A stretch of 64,000 bases of DNA from JALZKA01 sp963734015 (lineage in GTDB: Bacteria; Actinomycetota; Thermoleophilia; Solirubrobacterales; 70-9): positions 124,001 through 188,000 of the forward strand of contig CAVTFG010000012.1 of NCBI GenBank assembly GCA_963734015.1, read 5' to 3'. A model generated the notes under the pieces. That model made no database searches, was not told the origin of the DNA, and saw only the letters and a program-made list of their open reading frames with translations. Position numbers and translations under genes: made by a program. Below, in pieces: positions 53,501 to 63,930 of this stretch; within the stretch, counting starts at the first letter, position 1, and each line of letters starts with the position of its first letter.

Positions 53501-54639
53501 GCGCGCTCGCACGGATCGACGACCTGCTCGGGCGTGCGGTCAGCATGCGGGCGCTCGCCCTGCTGCGGGTGCTGGCGGGCGTCGTCGTGCTCCTCCACCT
53601 GCAGCCGTTTCTCGCCGACGCCGCCGACGGGCAGACCTACCGGGATGCCTTCTACGAGCCGTACGCGGCCTGGTATCCCGAGCTGCCCGAAGGCGTCTAC
53701 ATCGGGCTGCTGTGGCTGGCCGCGGCGGCGGCCGTCGCCATGGCGCTCGGATTCCTCACCCGTGTGGCGACCGCGACCACCTTCGCGATCGTCGCCTACA
53801 ACGTCTTCCTCTCCACCACGCACTTCCACAACAACCGGGCGTACCTGATCATCGTCCTGGGGCTGTTGACGCTGGCGCCGTGTGGACGGGAGCTCTCGCT
53901 GGACGCGTGGATCCGCCGCCGCCGGGGACGGCCCGCGCTCGACACCTCGGCACCGGCGTGGCCGCTGTGGCTGCTTCGGTTCGAGTGCGCCGCGATCTAC
54001 GGGGCGTCCGGCCTGTCGAAGCTCGTGGATCCCGACTGGTTCGGCGGCACCGTCACCTGGCAGCGGGTGGTGCGGGCCCGCGAGGACCTCGAGGCGTGGC
54101 CGCTGCCGGACTGGGCGATATCGGTGCTCACGGACAGCGGCTTCCACGTCGGGGCGGCGAAGGTCATCGTGCTCACCGAGCTGTTCATCGCGCTGGGCCT
54201 GTGGTGGCGCGGCACCCGTTACGCGGCAGTTTGGGTCGCGGTCGTCTTCCACGTCACGATCGAGACTTCCGCGGCGGTTCAGGTCTTCTCGTTGCTGGGC
54301 ATCGCGGTGCTGGTGGTCTGGGCGGTGCCGTCCACCCGGGATCGGGTGCTCCGCATCGACCCGACGTCGGCTCGGCACCGGCGCTGGGGCACGGCCGTGG
54401 GTGCGCTCGACTGGCTGGCGCGCTTTCGCGTCGAACCGGCTTCCCCCGGTTCCCGGCTGGAGCTCACCGACCGTGACGGCACCGTGCTCCGCGGGGCGCC
54501 GGCCGTCGCCTTCGCGCTGAGCCGGCTGCCGGTGACGGCCTGGTTCGCGCTCCCCGCGTTGCTGCTGCCGCCCGTTCGGCGCGCCCGTCGTGCGGGCCGC
54601 GCGATGATGCCCGCTCCCATGGCCGCGGACGAACGATGA
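53497..54639 (+). CDS. HTTM-domain (vitamin K-dependent gamma-carboxylase-like) membrane protein
   Basis: A 380-residue polytopic protein with the HTTM pattern: MRALALLRVLAGVVVLLHL, FYEPYAAWYPELPEGVYIGLLWLAAAAAVAMALGFLTRVA, LSTTHFHNNRAYLIIVLGLLTLAP, then FECAAIYGASGLSKLVDPDWFGG and LTELFIALGLW. HTTM proteins share a membrane core with gamma-glutamyl carboxylase and with bacterial lipid-like quinone-interacting proteins. Carboxylase activity itself is unproven for this branch. Both ends overlap neighbouring genes (GTGA, ATGA), fixing it in a three-gene unit. Confidence 0.78.
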   Translation: MSALARIDDLLGRAVSMRALALLRVLAGVVVLLHLQPFLADAADGQTYRDAFYEPYAAWYPELPEGVYIGLLWLAAAAAVAMALGFLTRVATATTFAIVAYNVFLSTTHFHNNRAYLIIVLGLLTLAPCGRELSLDAWIRRRRGRPALDTSAPAWPLWLLRFECAAIYGASGLSKLVDPDWFGGTVTWQRVVRAREDLEAWPLPDWAISVLTDSGFHVGAAKVIVLTELFIALGLWWRGTRYAAVWVAVVFHVTIETSAAVQVFSLLGIAVLVVWAVPSTRDRVLRIDPTSARHRRWGTAVGALDWLARFRVEPASPGSRLELTDRDGTVLRGAPAVAFALSRLPVTAWFALPALLLPPVRRARRAGRAMMPAPMAADER

Positions 54640-56411
54640 TCACCAACCGCCTCTGGAAGGCCGGCCTCGTGCTCGCGGTGGCCTCGGCGTTCGCGTTCGC
54701 GGTGGTGGCCCCGCCCGAGCGCTGCCCCTCGGTCTCGGCCCCCCAGCTCCTGGATTCGGCCCAGGCCAGCGTCGACTGGTTCGTTCGCAACCAGGACACC
54801 GACGGCACGTGGCTCTACCAGTACGACGCCGACGACGACGTGGTCACGCCCGAGTACAACGTCGTTCGCCACGCCGGGGTGACGATGGGCCTCTACCAGG
54901 CGGCCGCCGCGGAGCTGTCGGGAGCACTGCGCTCGGCCGACCGCGGCACCGAGTGGGCGCTCGACCAGCTCGTCGAGGACGACGACTGGGCCGCGGTGGA
55001 GTACCTGGGCGAGGTCCCGGCGGGGGCCAGCGCGCTCCTGGTCGCCGGGCTTGCGATTCGCAAGGAGGCCACCGGTGACACCCGCTACGACCGCGTGCTG
55101 CGCCGACTCGGGCGCTTCCTGGTCGGCCAGACCGAGCCGACCGGCGCGGTGCTCGCTCAGTACGACCTCGACGCCGGCGCGCCGGTGCCCGGCGAGTACT
55201 CGGACTACTACACGGGTGAGGTCTATTGGGCGCTCGCGCTGCTGCACCGAGCCTTCCCGGACGAGGGTTGGGGCGAGGCCGCGGACCGCATCGGCAGCTA
55301 CCTCGCGACCTCCCGCGACGAGGTCGAGGACCACTGGCCGGCGCTGCCCGACCACTGGGCCGCCTACGGCCAGGCCGAGACCGTCGAGTTCCCCGAGCGC
55401 GCCGCCGCGCCGCTCACCGACGCCGAGGTCGGCTACGCGCGCAGGCAGGCGGAGCTGTTCGGGAGCGCGACGCGGTGGGTCAGCCAGCAGGCCGGGCCGT
55501 GGGGCGAGGTGGTGAGGGGCGGCGACACGCCACGGGGCGGCGGCTACGGGGTGATCAGCGAGGCCCTGACCGGCTGGTGGCTCGTCGCGCAGCGAGAGCC
55601 CGGCGTGGCCAATCTCGAAGGCGCGATCGCCGAGCGCGCATCCTGCATCGCCGGACTGACCGTGGACGCGCAGTCCGACGGTGACGAGGCGGCGAGCGCT
55701 GCCAGCCCGGAGCGGGTGGAGGGGGCGTGGGTCGTCGACGGCGAGACCCGAATGGACGATCAGCAGCACGCCCTGGCCGGACTTCTGCGCACCGTCCCGA
55801 TCGTCGAGGCGAGCGAGGCTTCCGACTCGTCCGATCCGGGCGACGACCCGCCCTCGGGCTGGCTGTGGGCCATCGCCCTGATCCTGGCGCTCAACCCGGC
55901 CCGAGCCGCGTTCGGGATCCCGCGCGCGGGGCGGTCGTCTCGGGACATCGTGGGCCTGGCGGCGCTGGGCGGCGCGATCGGGGGACTGGCGGTGTGCATC
56001 GTCGCGGCCGTGGCTGATCCGCTTCTGGACGCGCTCGACGTCAGCGACCCGTCGTTCCGCGTCGCCGCGGGGATCGTCGCCGCGATCGCGGGCGTGGCCG
56101 ACCTGTTCCGGCGACCACCCCCGCCCGAGCCGTCACTCGCCGGCTGGCGGGCCGCGCTGGTCCCGGTGGCGCTCCCGGTCGTGACCCGCCCCGCTCTCGT
56201 GGTCCTCGCACTCGGCGCGGGCGCCGATCAGGACCTCCTCGTGAGCGTGGGCGCGATGGCGGCCGGCGTCGGGCTGCTGACGGGTCTGACGGCCTGGTGG
56301 CCCGCCGACGGCCCGAAGACTCGGGTCCTTCGCTGGGCCGGTCGCCTGCTGGCCGCCGGGCTCATCGCCTGCGGGATCGTTTTCATCATCGACGGGGTAC
56401 TGGACGTCTAG
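54636..56411 (+). CDS. Exported alpha/alpha-toroid domain fused to MarC-like membrane domain
   Basis: A 591-residue protein. An N-terminal membrane helix (LVLAVASAFAFAVVAPP) is followed by a ~330-residue helical region with terpene-cyclase/glycosidase-toroid-like repeats (SVDWFVRNQDTDGTWLYQYDAD, ALLVAGLAIRKEATGDTRYDRVLRRLGRFL, YYTGEVYWALALLHRAFPDEGW). From about residue 410 there are six hydrophobic segments starting LALNPARAAFGIP and including ALPVVTRPALVVLALGAG, matching MarC-family membrane proteins (NP motif and mid-sequence PLxxGP-like motif). The toroid would face outside. I know of no function for this fusion. ATGA overlap with the HTTM gene. Confidence 0.68.
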   Translation: MITNRLWKAGLVLAVASAFAFAVVAPPERCPSVSAPQLLDSAQASVDWFVRNQDTDGTWLYQYDADDDVVTPEYNVVRHAGVTMGLYQAAAAELSGALRSADRGTEWALDQLVEDDDWAAVEYLGEVPAGASALLVAGLAIRKEATGDTRYDRVLRRLGRFLVGQTEPTGAVLAQYDLDAGAPVPGEYSDYYTGEVYWALALLHRAFPDEGWGEAADRIGSYLATSRDEVEDHWPALPDHWAAYGQAETVEFPERAAAPLTDAEVGYARRQAELFGSATRWVSQQAGPWGEVVRGGDTPRGGGYGVISEALTGWWLVAQREPGVANLEGAIAERASCIAGLTVDAQSDGDEAASAASPERVEGAWVVDGETRMDDQQHALAGLLRTVPIVEASEASDSSDPGDDPPSGWLWAIALILALNPARAAFGIPRAGRSSRDIVGLAALGGAIGGLAVCIVAAVADPLLDALDVSDPSFRVAAGIVAAIAGVADLFRRPPPPEPSLAGWRAALVPVALPVVTRPALVVLALGAGADQDLLVSVGAMAAGVGLLTGLTAWWPADGPKTRVLRWAGRLLAAGLIACGIVFIIDGVLDV

Positions 56412-56445
56412 GGCCCTTGAGGTTGTTGCGGGTATCGTCGCTTCG

Positions 56446-59400
56446 ATGAGCGGCGCCGAGCGCAAGCTGGCGACGATCGTGTTCGCGGATCTCGTCGGCT
56501 CGACGACGCTGGTCGCCGGACGCGACCCGGAGGACGTCCGCAGGTCGCTCGAGCCGTTCTTCGAGACCGCACGCCGCAGTTTCGAGGAGCACGGCGGAAG
56601 GGTCGAGAAATACATCGGCGATGCGGTGATGGCCGTCTTCGGCGTGCCACGGGCGCACGGCGACGATCCCGACCGGGCCGTCGCCGCGGCACTCGCGCTC
56701 GTCGACCGACTTGCCGCCGAGCCGGATCACCTCGAGCTGCGGATCGGGGTCGAGGCCGGCGAGGTGCTGGCCAGCTCAGCCGGCGGCGACCTGGCGGTGA
56801 CGGGCGAACCCGCCCACGCGGCGGCGCGCCTGCAGGAGGCGGCCGAGCCCGGCCAGGTGCTGGTGGGCGCGAGGGCGGCGCGCGCCTGCCGGGCGGCGAC
56901 GTTCGGCGATCCGCGCGAGGTCGTGGCGAAGGGATTCCCGGCGCCGATCGAGGCCCGGCCGGCGATCGGCGCGAGCGATCCCGACTCGGTCGGCGCCGTC
57001 GTTCCGGCGCCGCAGCAGGCGCCGCTCTACGGTCGCGGCGCCGAGCTCGAGTCCCTCCGGCTCGCCTACCAGCGGTCGGTCCGGGAGCGCAGGCCCCGGT
57101 TGGCCCTGATCGTCGGGGAGGCCGGCGCAGGCAAGACCCGCCTCGTACGCGAGCTGGTCACCGTGACCCGCTCTCTCGATCCGGCCCCGCTGCTGCTCAC
57201 CGGGCGCAACCCGCCCTACGGGGACGGGATCGCGTTCTGGGCGCTGGCGGAGCTGCTTCGTGGCGCGGCGGACGCTCCCCGCCGCGCCGGCGCCCAGGAG
57301 GTCCGGGCAGCACTTGCCGCTCGACTCGAGCGGGCCGGCGCAGCGCACTCCGAGGAGACCGCGACCACCCTGGCGGCGACCCTCGACGGCGGCGACGCCG
57401 ACAGCGACACGGCGGCCATTCGCCGCTCGTGGCGCCATTTGATCGCTGCGCTCGCCGACGAGCGCCCGGTGCTGATCGCCGTCGACGACCTCCAATGGGC
57501 CGACGAGGGGTTCCTCGACCTGGTCGAGGACGCCGCCGGCCTGCCCGCGCAACCAGTGCTGGTCGTCTGCACCGCACGACCGGAAATCGACGAGCGGCGC
57601 CCGGGCCTCGCCGCCGAGGAACGCCGTGAGCGCATCGACCTTGGACCGCTGGCGCCGACTGCTGCCGAGGAGTTGGCCGCCGCGCTGGTCGCGGGAGCCG
57701 GTGCCGATCTCGCCCGGCAGGTTGCGCTCGCCGGCGGCGGCAACCCCTTCTTCACCGAAGAGATCGCCCGGGCGATCGAGGCCGACGGCGCGGATGTCGC
57801 GCGCCGCCCGCCGGACACGGTCCAGGCCGCGATCGCCTCCCGCCTCGACGCGCTTCCGGCACAGGAGAAGCGCGCCGCCCAGTACGCCGCCGTCCTCGGC
57901 GACAGGTTTCGGGCCGAGGCGCTCGGAGAACTGCTCGCGGCCGAGCCCGCGGATGCGCTCGCCGGGCTCGAACGGCGGACGCTGATCGAAGACCGCACAG
58001 CCGAGGAGGCCGGCGTATTCGCGTTTCACCACCAATTGATCCGCGACGTCGCCTACGCGTCCTTGACCCGCGCCGAACGGGTCGATCTGCACGTTCGCGC
58101 CGCCGCCGGCGTCGCGTCGCGCGCGGGCGAGCGCTACGCCGAGCTCGCCGAGGTGATCGCGTTCCACTTCGCCCAAGCGGCCGAGCTCGACCCGGATGAG
58201 GAGCGGCGGGTCGCCGCCTTCGAGTCCATCACCCGGGCGAGCGCTCACGCGGCGCGGCGGGGGGCCGCGTCGCGCGCCCAGCAGCTCCTCGAGCAAGCAG
58301 CCCGGTTCGCCCCGGACGATCGGCGCCGGATCGAGGTGTTGACGAGGGCGTCCGAGCTCGCCATGCGCCGGCTGCGCGGCGACGACGCGTTCAGGCTGAT
58401 GGTCGATGCCGCCGAGCGCGCCGAGCAGGCCGGCGACGGGATGGGGGCGGCGCGGCGGTACGCGATCGCGGTCGAATTCGCCACCCGATTGGGCGGAATC
58501 AGCGGACGCTTCGAAGAGCCCCACCTGCGCGAGCTGCTCGCACGCGCGGAACGCCTCGCCCCCGAGCCCGAGCCCGATGTCGGCGCCCGGATGAAGCTCG
58601 ATCGCGCGTGGATCGACTGGTCGTTCGGACGCCCGGGCGAGATGGCCGAGCCCGTCGCGGAGGGACTCGAGCTGGCCCGGGACGGCGACGACGTCCTGCT
58701 GCTGTCATGCGCCCTGGACGCCGCGTCGGCGACCAGCTGGTGGGCGAGCAGGTTCGCCGAGGTCGAGGCGCTGAACCACGAGCGACTCGAGGTCCTCGAG
58801 CGCGCGCCGCAGTCGCAGCTGGTGGCGGTCGAGCGAAACGACGCGATCAGCATGATCACCGAGTCGATGATCCGGACGGGCAGGTTTCGCGAGGCGGTGC
58901 AGTGGGATGAGTTGAACGCGAAGGAGCTCGGCGCCGTCGCTCCGCACATCGCGGGGGCGCGCTCGGTCCACGCGATGTACCTGCTCGGCGAGTGGGATCA
59001 GGCGATCGAGCGCGGCAACCGCGTCAGGGAGAACTGGGTCGCCGAAGGGCAGCCGCCGTTCGTGCCGTTTGCGCCCGACCTGGCAACCGTCGCAACCATC
59101 CACGGGCTGCGCGGCGAAGACGCCGAGCACCGCGACTGGGCCGCGCTCGCCGAGGAAGTCGCCGGGACCAGCCAGCAGCTTCCCGGGGTGCGGATGCTCG
59201 AGGCCGAGGTCGCGCTCCACTTCGGCGAGATCGAACGGGCCGTCCGCCTGATCAACGTACCGTGGCCCGGGTTCTGGTGGCAGGAGCCGGTGCTGGCGCG
59301 GCGAGCCGAGATCTTCGCGATCGCCGGTCGCGAGGACGCTCTTGATGCGCTCGAGCGCGCCGAGGCCCGGCCGGCCGGCGATCCGTTCTCGACCGCGGTC

Positions 59401-59574
59401 GCGCTCCGCGGCCGGGCGGTGATCACCGGTAGTGATGCGCCGCTTCGAGAAGCGCTCGAGATCTTCGAGCGGATCGAATGCCCCTACGAGTCGGCGCGGA
59501 CCAGGTGGATTCTCGGCGGGGCTGACCGGGATACCGCCCGGGAGGGATTCGAGCGGCTCGGTGCGGTTGTCTAG
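56446..59574 (+). CDS. Class III adenylate/guanylate cyclase-AAA ATPase-TPR signalling protein
   Basis: A 1042-residue cytosolic protein. Residues ~5-160 form a class III nucleotide cyclase with the metal-binding aspartates Asp15 (FADLVGST) and Asp59 (YIGDAVMAVFG). Residues ~195-480 are an AAA-type (STAND-like) ATPase with Walker A GEAGAGKT (224-231), Walker B LIAVDDLQWAD and sensor TARPE. The rest is TPR-like helical repeat. Such proteins sense a ligand through the repeats and may make cAMP. It ends by overlapping the convergent HAD gene. The start is ATG 56446, with no gene upstream on the plus strand closer than 35 bases. Confidence 0.85.
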   Translation: MSGAERKLATIVFADLVGSTTLVAGRDPEDVRRSLEPFFETARRSFEEHGGRVEKYIGDAVMAVFGVPRAHGDDPDRAVAAALALVDRLAAEPDHLELRIGVEAGEVLASSAGGDLAVTGEPAHAAARLQEAAEPGQVLVGARAARACRAATFGDPREVVAKGFPAPIEARPAIGASDPDSVGAVVPAPQQAPLYGRGAELESLRLAYQRSVRERRPRLALIVGEAGAGKTRLVRELVTVTRSLDPAPLLLTGRNPPYGDGIAFWALAELLRGAADAPRRAGAQEVRAALAARLERAGAAHSEETATTLAATLDGGDADSDTAAIRRSWRHLIAALADERPVLIAVDDLQWADEGFLDLVEDAAGLPAQPVLVVCTARPEIDERRPGLAAEERRERIDLGPLAPTAAEELAAALVAGAGADLARQVALAGGGNPFFTEEIARAIEADGADVARRPPDTVQAAIASRLDALPAQEKRAAQYAAVLGDRFRAEALGELLAAEPADALAGLERRTLIEDRTAEEAGVFAFHHQLIRDVAYASLTRAERVDLHVRAAAGVASRAGERYAELAEVIAFHFAQAAELDPDEERRVAAFESITRASAHAARRGAASRAQQLLEQAARFAPDDRRRIEVLTRASELAMRRLRGDDAFRLMVDAAERAEQAGDGMGAARRYAIAVEFATRLGGISGRFEEPHLRELLARAERLAPEPEPDVGARMKLDRAWIDWSFGRPGEMAEPVAEGLELARDGDDVLLLSCALDAASATSWWASRFAEVEALNHERLEVLERAPQSQLVAVERNDAISMITESMIRTGRFREAVQWDELNAKELGAVAPHIAGARSVHAMYLLGEWDQAIERGNRVRENWVAEGQPPFVPFAPDLATVATIHGLRGEDAEHRDWAALAEEVAGTSQQLPGVRMLEAEVALHFGEIERAVRLINVPWPGFWWQEPVLARRAEIFAIAGREDALDALERAEARPAGDPFSTAVALRGRAVITGSDAPLREALEIFERIECPYESARTRWILGGADRDTAREGFERLGAVV

Positions 59575-60227
59575 AGCTCGAGCTTCTCGATCAGCTCAGG
59601 ACCGAGCTCGGCCAGCGACCCGAGGACGCGGTCCGCCGCGGCGATCGCGTCGCGCGCGGGCGGAAACTCGGTGTTGGGAACTGCCACCACCCGCATGCCG
59701 GCAGCCACCGCGGAGCGGATGCCGTTCTCCGAGTCCTCGATCGCGACGCAATCCGTCGCCGTAACGCGCAGCCGTCGGGCTGCCTCCGCGTAGACATCAG
59801 GCGCCGGCTTTCCGCGCGCCACCTCCTCCGATGAGACCGACACCTCGAACAGGCGGTCGAGCCCGGAGCGTTCGAGAACGAGGTCGATCGCCTCGCGGTT
59901 CGACGATGTCGCGAGCCCGAGCGGCCACCGGCCGGCGACCCTCTCCACCGCCTCGATCGCACCCGGGAGAAGGGGAAGCCTGTCCTCGTACATCGCCAGC
60001 ACGCGGCCAAGCACGCGCTCCGAGATCGCCTCGGGCGCCATTTCGACCCCGAGCTCCTCGGCCAGATACTGCGACCACTCGGGTGAGCTCATGCCCAGCA
60101 TGTCCCGCGTCGCCGACTCGCTCCAGCTCCCGCCGCGCTCGGCCACCAGCTCCCGCCGCGCCGCGTCCCAGGCGCCTTCGGAGTCGAGCAGGACCCCGTC
60201 GAGGTCGAAGATGACGCCGGCGATCAC
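59571..60227 (-). CDS. HAD-superfamily phosphatase (beta-phosphoglucomutase-like)
   Basis: A 218-residue hydrolase with motif I GVIFDLDGVLLDSE (nucleophile Asp8, acid/base Asp10), a helical C1 cap, motif II LATSSN, motif III Lys in GKPAPDVY and motif IV IEDSENGI. These define the DhaK/Pgm-type subfamily I HAD phosphatases, which act on small sugar phosphates or glycolate phosphate. The GTG start shares one base with the stop of the SnoaL gene. The 3' end overlaps the cyclase gene by four bases in a convergent arrangement. Confidence 0.88.
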   Translation of the reverse strand: MIAGVIFDLDGVLLDSEGAWDAARRELVAERGGSWSESATRDMLGMSSPEWSQYLAEELGVEMAPEAISERVLGRVLAMYEDRLPLLPGAIEAVERVAGRWPLGLATSSNREAIDLVLERSGLDRLFEVSVSSEEVARGKPAPDVYAEAARRLRVTATDCVAIEDSENGIRSAVAAGMRVVAVPNTEFPPARDAIAAADRVLGSLAELGPELIEKLEL

Positions 60228-60619
60228 TAGTGGCCGACCTCGCGCAATGCCTCCTCGGGCTCGCGGAACGGCTGATTGCGCAGGAGCTTCGAGTCTCTGA
60301 GGATCCAGATGTGACCGGTCCGCTCGGAGAGGATCGCTCCGCTCTCCTTGCCGCGCATGTGCATCGTCATCACGATGGCCACCCGCCCGTCCTCGGCCGC
60401 GGCGACGCGATGCACCTCCACCCTCCACTCCTCCCAGGCCGTGGCGATGTCCTCGAAGTACTTGCGGATGCCGTCATGGCCGGTGTACGCGCGTCCGCTG
60501 ACGGCGAGAACCGACAGGAACTCGACCTCGGGGTCACACACCGCCACCGCGGCATCGGGATCGCGCCGGTTGATCGCGTCGGCGAGGCCCCGCACGTTCC
60601 TCTCGGCCTCGGTTCCCAT
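60227..60619 (-). CDS. SnoaL-like (NTF2-fold) domain protein
   Basis: A 130-residue NTF2-like protein: VRGLADAINRRDPDAAVAVCDPEVEFLSVLAVSGRAYTGHDGIRKYFEDIATAWEEWRVEVHRVAAAEDGRVAI is the standard helix-helix-strand pattern of SnoaL_2 proteins. No catalytic residue set is evident, so it may be a ligand-binding or accessory protein. ATG 60619 is chosen because the frame upstream belongs to the cyclase gene, whose stop is five bases away. Confidence 0.82.
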   Translation of the reverse strand: MGTEAERNVRGLADAINRRDPDAAVAVCDPEVEFLSVLAVSGRAYTGHDGIRKYFEDIATAWEEWRVEVHRVAAAEDGRVAIVMTMHMRGKESGAILSERTGHIWILRDSKLLRNQPFREPEEALREVGH

Positions 60620-60624
60620 CCGGG

Positions 60625-63600
60625 CTACGCCACCGCCGCCGGCACGGCGAGCCGGTAGCCCACCTGCTCTTCCTCGAACCCCTTGAGGGTCAGTCGCTCG
60701 CACTCGAGCTCGAAGTCGTGTTGAGCCAGCCAGGATTGCGCGCGCCGGTGGGCCTCCTCGCTGAGGAGGATCTCGCCCGCCGTCGCCGCGGTCTGGAGGC
60801 GGGCAGCGAGATTCGTCGCCATCCCCGTGACCGCGATGTTGTCGCGCGAGGCCCCCCGCCCGAGGATCGCCGCGCCGGTCGCGATCCCGATCCCCAGCGG
60901 CAGGTCCATCAGCGCGGCCTTGTCGCGCAGCGTCAGCGCGGCCTGGAGCGCGTCAACGGCGTGGTCGACCCGCATGCCGGAGACGTTGAACGAAGCCATC
61001 ACGGCGTCGCCGGCGAACTTGTCGACGATGCCGCCCCGGCGCTCGACCGCCCGGCGCGCGAAGCGGTAGAGCGCCGCCATCCGCTCGGCGACGTCGGCGG
61101 GCGCGTCCGCGGCGCTCTGATCGGTGTAGCCGCGGACGTCGGCGAACAGGGTCGTCACCAGCCGCTCGCCCGCCGGCACGACCTCCGGTCGCCCGGCGCC
61201 CTCCGCCACGGCCTCGATCTCGGGGAGGTCGATGCCGTGTGACTTTGGCCGCGGCGCGCGCCTGGTCGACGATCAGCCCGGCGTCGCGCGGCATCGCCTG
61301 TTCGACGACGTCGCGCAGCTCATCGGACGCGCCGGCGAGCCCGCCGGCGGCGGCCAATGCCTCGGCGAGAACGACCCGGGCCCGGAGCGACACCAGCAGG
61401 TATCCGGCATCGCCGGCCACGGTTGCCGCCGCGCGCAGCTCGCGAGCCGCTGCCTCGGCGTCGCCCTCCGCGAGGAGGACCCGGCCGCGAGCCTCATGGA
61501 CGAACGCCGCGCCGGAGTCCTCGGGTCGATCTCCGATGCGGTCCGCCGCCTCGTGCGCGCGGCTCAGGTCGCCGGCGGCGACGAATACCTCAACGGCGAG
61601 CGCCAGAGGCTCGGGGTAGATCGAGAGCCGCTCATCCTGCTCGAGGATGTCTCGCGCCAGGTCGACCGCGCTTGCGAGCTCGTCGTTGGCGAGCCTGGTC
61701 CGGATCTGCGCCGCGGCGTCGTAGACGGTGTCCTGCAGCTCCGTTCGGGCCGAGATCGGCGGCAGCACGGCCTTCGCCTCCTCGTAGCGGCCGAGCTCGA
61801 CGAGGATCTCGGCCAGGTGCACCCGGCTCCTCCACACCATCTTGCGGTAGCCGAGCCTGTCGTTCAGCCCGATTCCCAGCTCGGCGTCCTCGCGGGCCGC
61901 GTGGAGCTCGCCGCGGGCCTTGCTGATGTAGCTGCGGGCACTTGCCCTGGTCAGCGTGATCAGCGGCCATGAAGGCATCAGGTCGAACCGTTCCAGGCGC
62001 TCCTCGAGACCGCTGTACAGCACCCGGATACGGGACCAGATGTCGTTCCAGGTGACGTTCTGCGCGACGTGCCAGTAGCCCTTCGCGAGCGCCTCTTCGT
62101 AGCAGGCGTCCATGCGCTCGAATCCGCGCGTGTGATCTCCGGCGTCGAGGTATCCGAGCCCGAGGAAGCCGAGCGCGTAGACCCGCTCGAAGTCAGCGCT
62201 CGGCGGCCTCCGCGATCTCGACCGCGCTGCGCGCGGCCTGGAGGCAAAGCTCGTACTCGAGCTCGAACGCGTGCAGGCCTGCGAGGCGGACGTAGGCCAT
62301 CGCCAGCTCGGCCGACGGCCCCGCCTCGGCGAGGACGTCACGGGCGCGTTCGTATTCCACCCGGGCGGCGTCCGGCTCCGAACGCTCCCAGAAGCAGCGG
62401 CCGAGAACGATCCGGTACCGAGCAGCCTCGAGGGGCTCGCCCAGACGCTCGAGCGCGGCGACCCCCTCGCTCAGGAAGCCCTGCGCGGGGCCGGTTTCCC
62501 CGTTCAGCGCGCGGTCGTGGCCGATCCGGCAGACCAGCCTGGCGTGCTCGAGCTGGTCGTCGACCCGGGGAAGCACGCGCTCCAGCAGCGCCGCCGCCTC
62601 GCCGAACGCGGACGCCCGTTCGGCCTCGTCGGCGCTCCTCAGGCACATCGGGACGGCCTCCTCGAACCGGGACGCCCAGAGCAGGTGATTCGCGACGTCG
62701 ACGGACCGGCTGGTCTCATCGGCCGCAAGCGCGTCGGCGGTCCGCGAGTGGATCGCCTGGCGGCGGGGCGAGACGACGCTGTCGTGGATCGCCTCCTCGG
62801 TCAGGGCGTGTCGCCACCGGTAGCGCCCCGGGTAGTCGGGGTGCTCCTCGAGCAGCTGCTGGGCGATCGCCGCTTCGAGGGCCGCCTGTGCCACGGACTC
62901 TTCGGCATCGGAAACCGCAAGCAGCAGCGCGTAGTCGAAGCTCCGGCCGATCACGGCGCCCGCCTCGAGCACGGCGGCCTGATCGGGGTCGAGCCGAGCC
63001 AACCGCTGCAGGATCGTGTCGCGCACGGTTTCCGGAACCGCGGCGTCAGCCAGCGCCGCGCGGGTCAGGTCCTGATCTGGCGCCAGGCGCGTCACCGCGT
63101 CGTTCAGCATCTCCTCGAGGAAGAAGGGATTCCCCTCACTGCGCTCGTAGAGGAACTCGACCAGCTCCGGCTCGACCGCAGCGGTCCCGGTCATCGCGGC
63201 GATCATCTCGGCGATCCCGGCGCGGGTCAGCGGGGCGAGCTCGATCACGTCGGCGAGGCCGGAGCGCCGCCAGGCCCGGACCATCGGCAGGAACGGGTGG
63301 CGGCGGTGTAGCTCATCGCTGCGATACGTGACCAGGACGAGAGCGCGCATCCCTCCCAGCCGCCGCGCCAGATGGTCGAGTAGCTCGCGCGAGGAATCGT
63401 CCGCCCAGTGGACGTCCTCGATCACCAGCAGCAGGCTCCGCTCGGCGGCGGGGATCGACAGGAGCGCCACGATCGCCTCGAACAGGCGCAGCTTCGCCTG
63501 TCCCGTGTCGCTCGGCGTGTCGGGGCCACGGGCCCCGAACTGCGGGAACAGTTGCGAGAGCTCGGAGCTGGTGGGCCCGAGGCGCTCCGCGAGCGCCTCG

Positions 63601-63878
63601 GCATCCTCCCCTGCCAGGTGGTTGCCGATCGCTTCGACGAACGGCAGGTACGGCAGGGCAAGCTCGGCCTCGCTGCAGACCCCGCTCAGCACGACGGTGC
63701 CGAGGCGCCGGGCCTGGTTCGAGAGCTCATCCGCCAGCCGCGTCTTTCCGATCCCGGCCTCGCCGGCGAGCACGACCATCCGCCCCTGCCCTCGGCGGGC
63801 TTCGAGCAGGTAGTCCTCGAGCGCAGCTAGTTGCTCGTCCCGCCGCACGAGGACGGGGCACCGTTCGACTAGGGCCAC
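60625..63878 (-). pseudogene. AAA ATPase-TPR-class III cyclase protein, two frameshifts
   Basis: An N-terminal STAND-like AAA domain from GTG 63878 (Walker A GEAGIGKT near residue 40, Walker B LLVIEDVHWAD, EGNPFFLEE) is followed by TPR-like repeats. After a shift near 62200 the repeats continue (FERVYALGFLGLGYLDAGDH). After another near 61240 comes a C-terminal cyclase domain with FADVRGYTDQ and KFAGDAVMASF, both carrying the metal aspartates, plus NIAVTGMATNLAARLQ. The domain order is the reverse of the convergent neighbour. Total ~1,085 residues. Both breaks lie in runs of GC and no motif is lost. The cyclase frame ends five bases before the SnoaL start. Confidence 0.78.
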
Positions 63879-63930
63879 TGGGGCATTCTCGCAGGGCCGG
63901 AAGGGCCGAATGAGACGCCGCGGAGTCCGC

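Noticed and set aside
56776..58524. Long minus-strand open frame inside the 1042-codon cyclase gene
   Set aside because: Shadow frame of a high-GC gene; the plus-strand translation carries cyclase and AAA motifs while this one has none.
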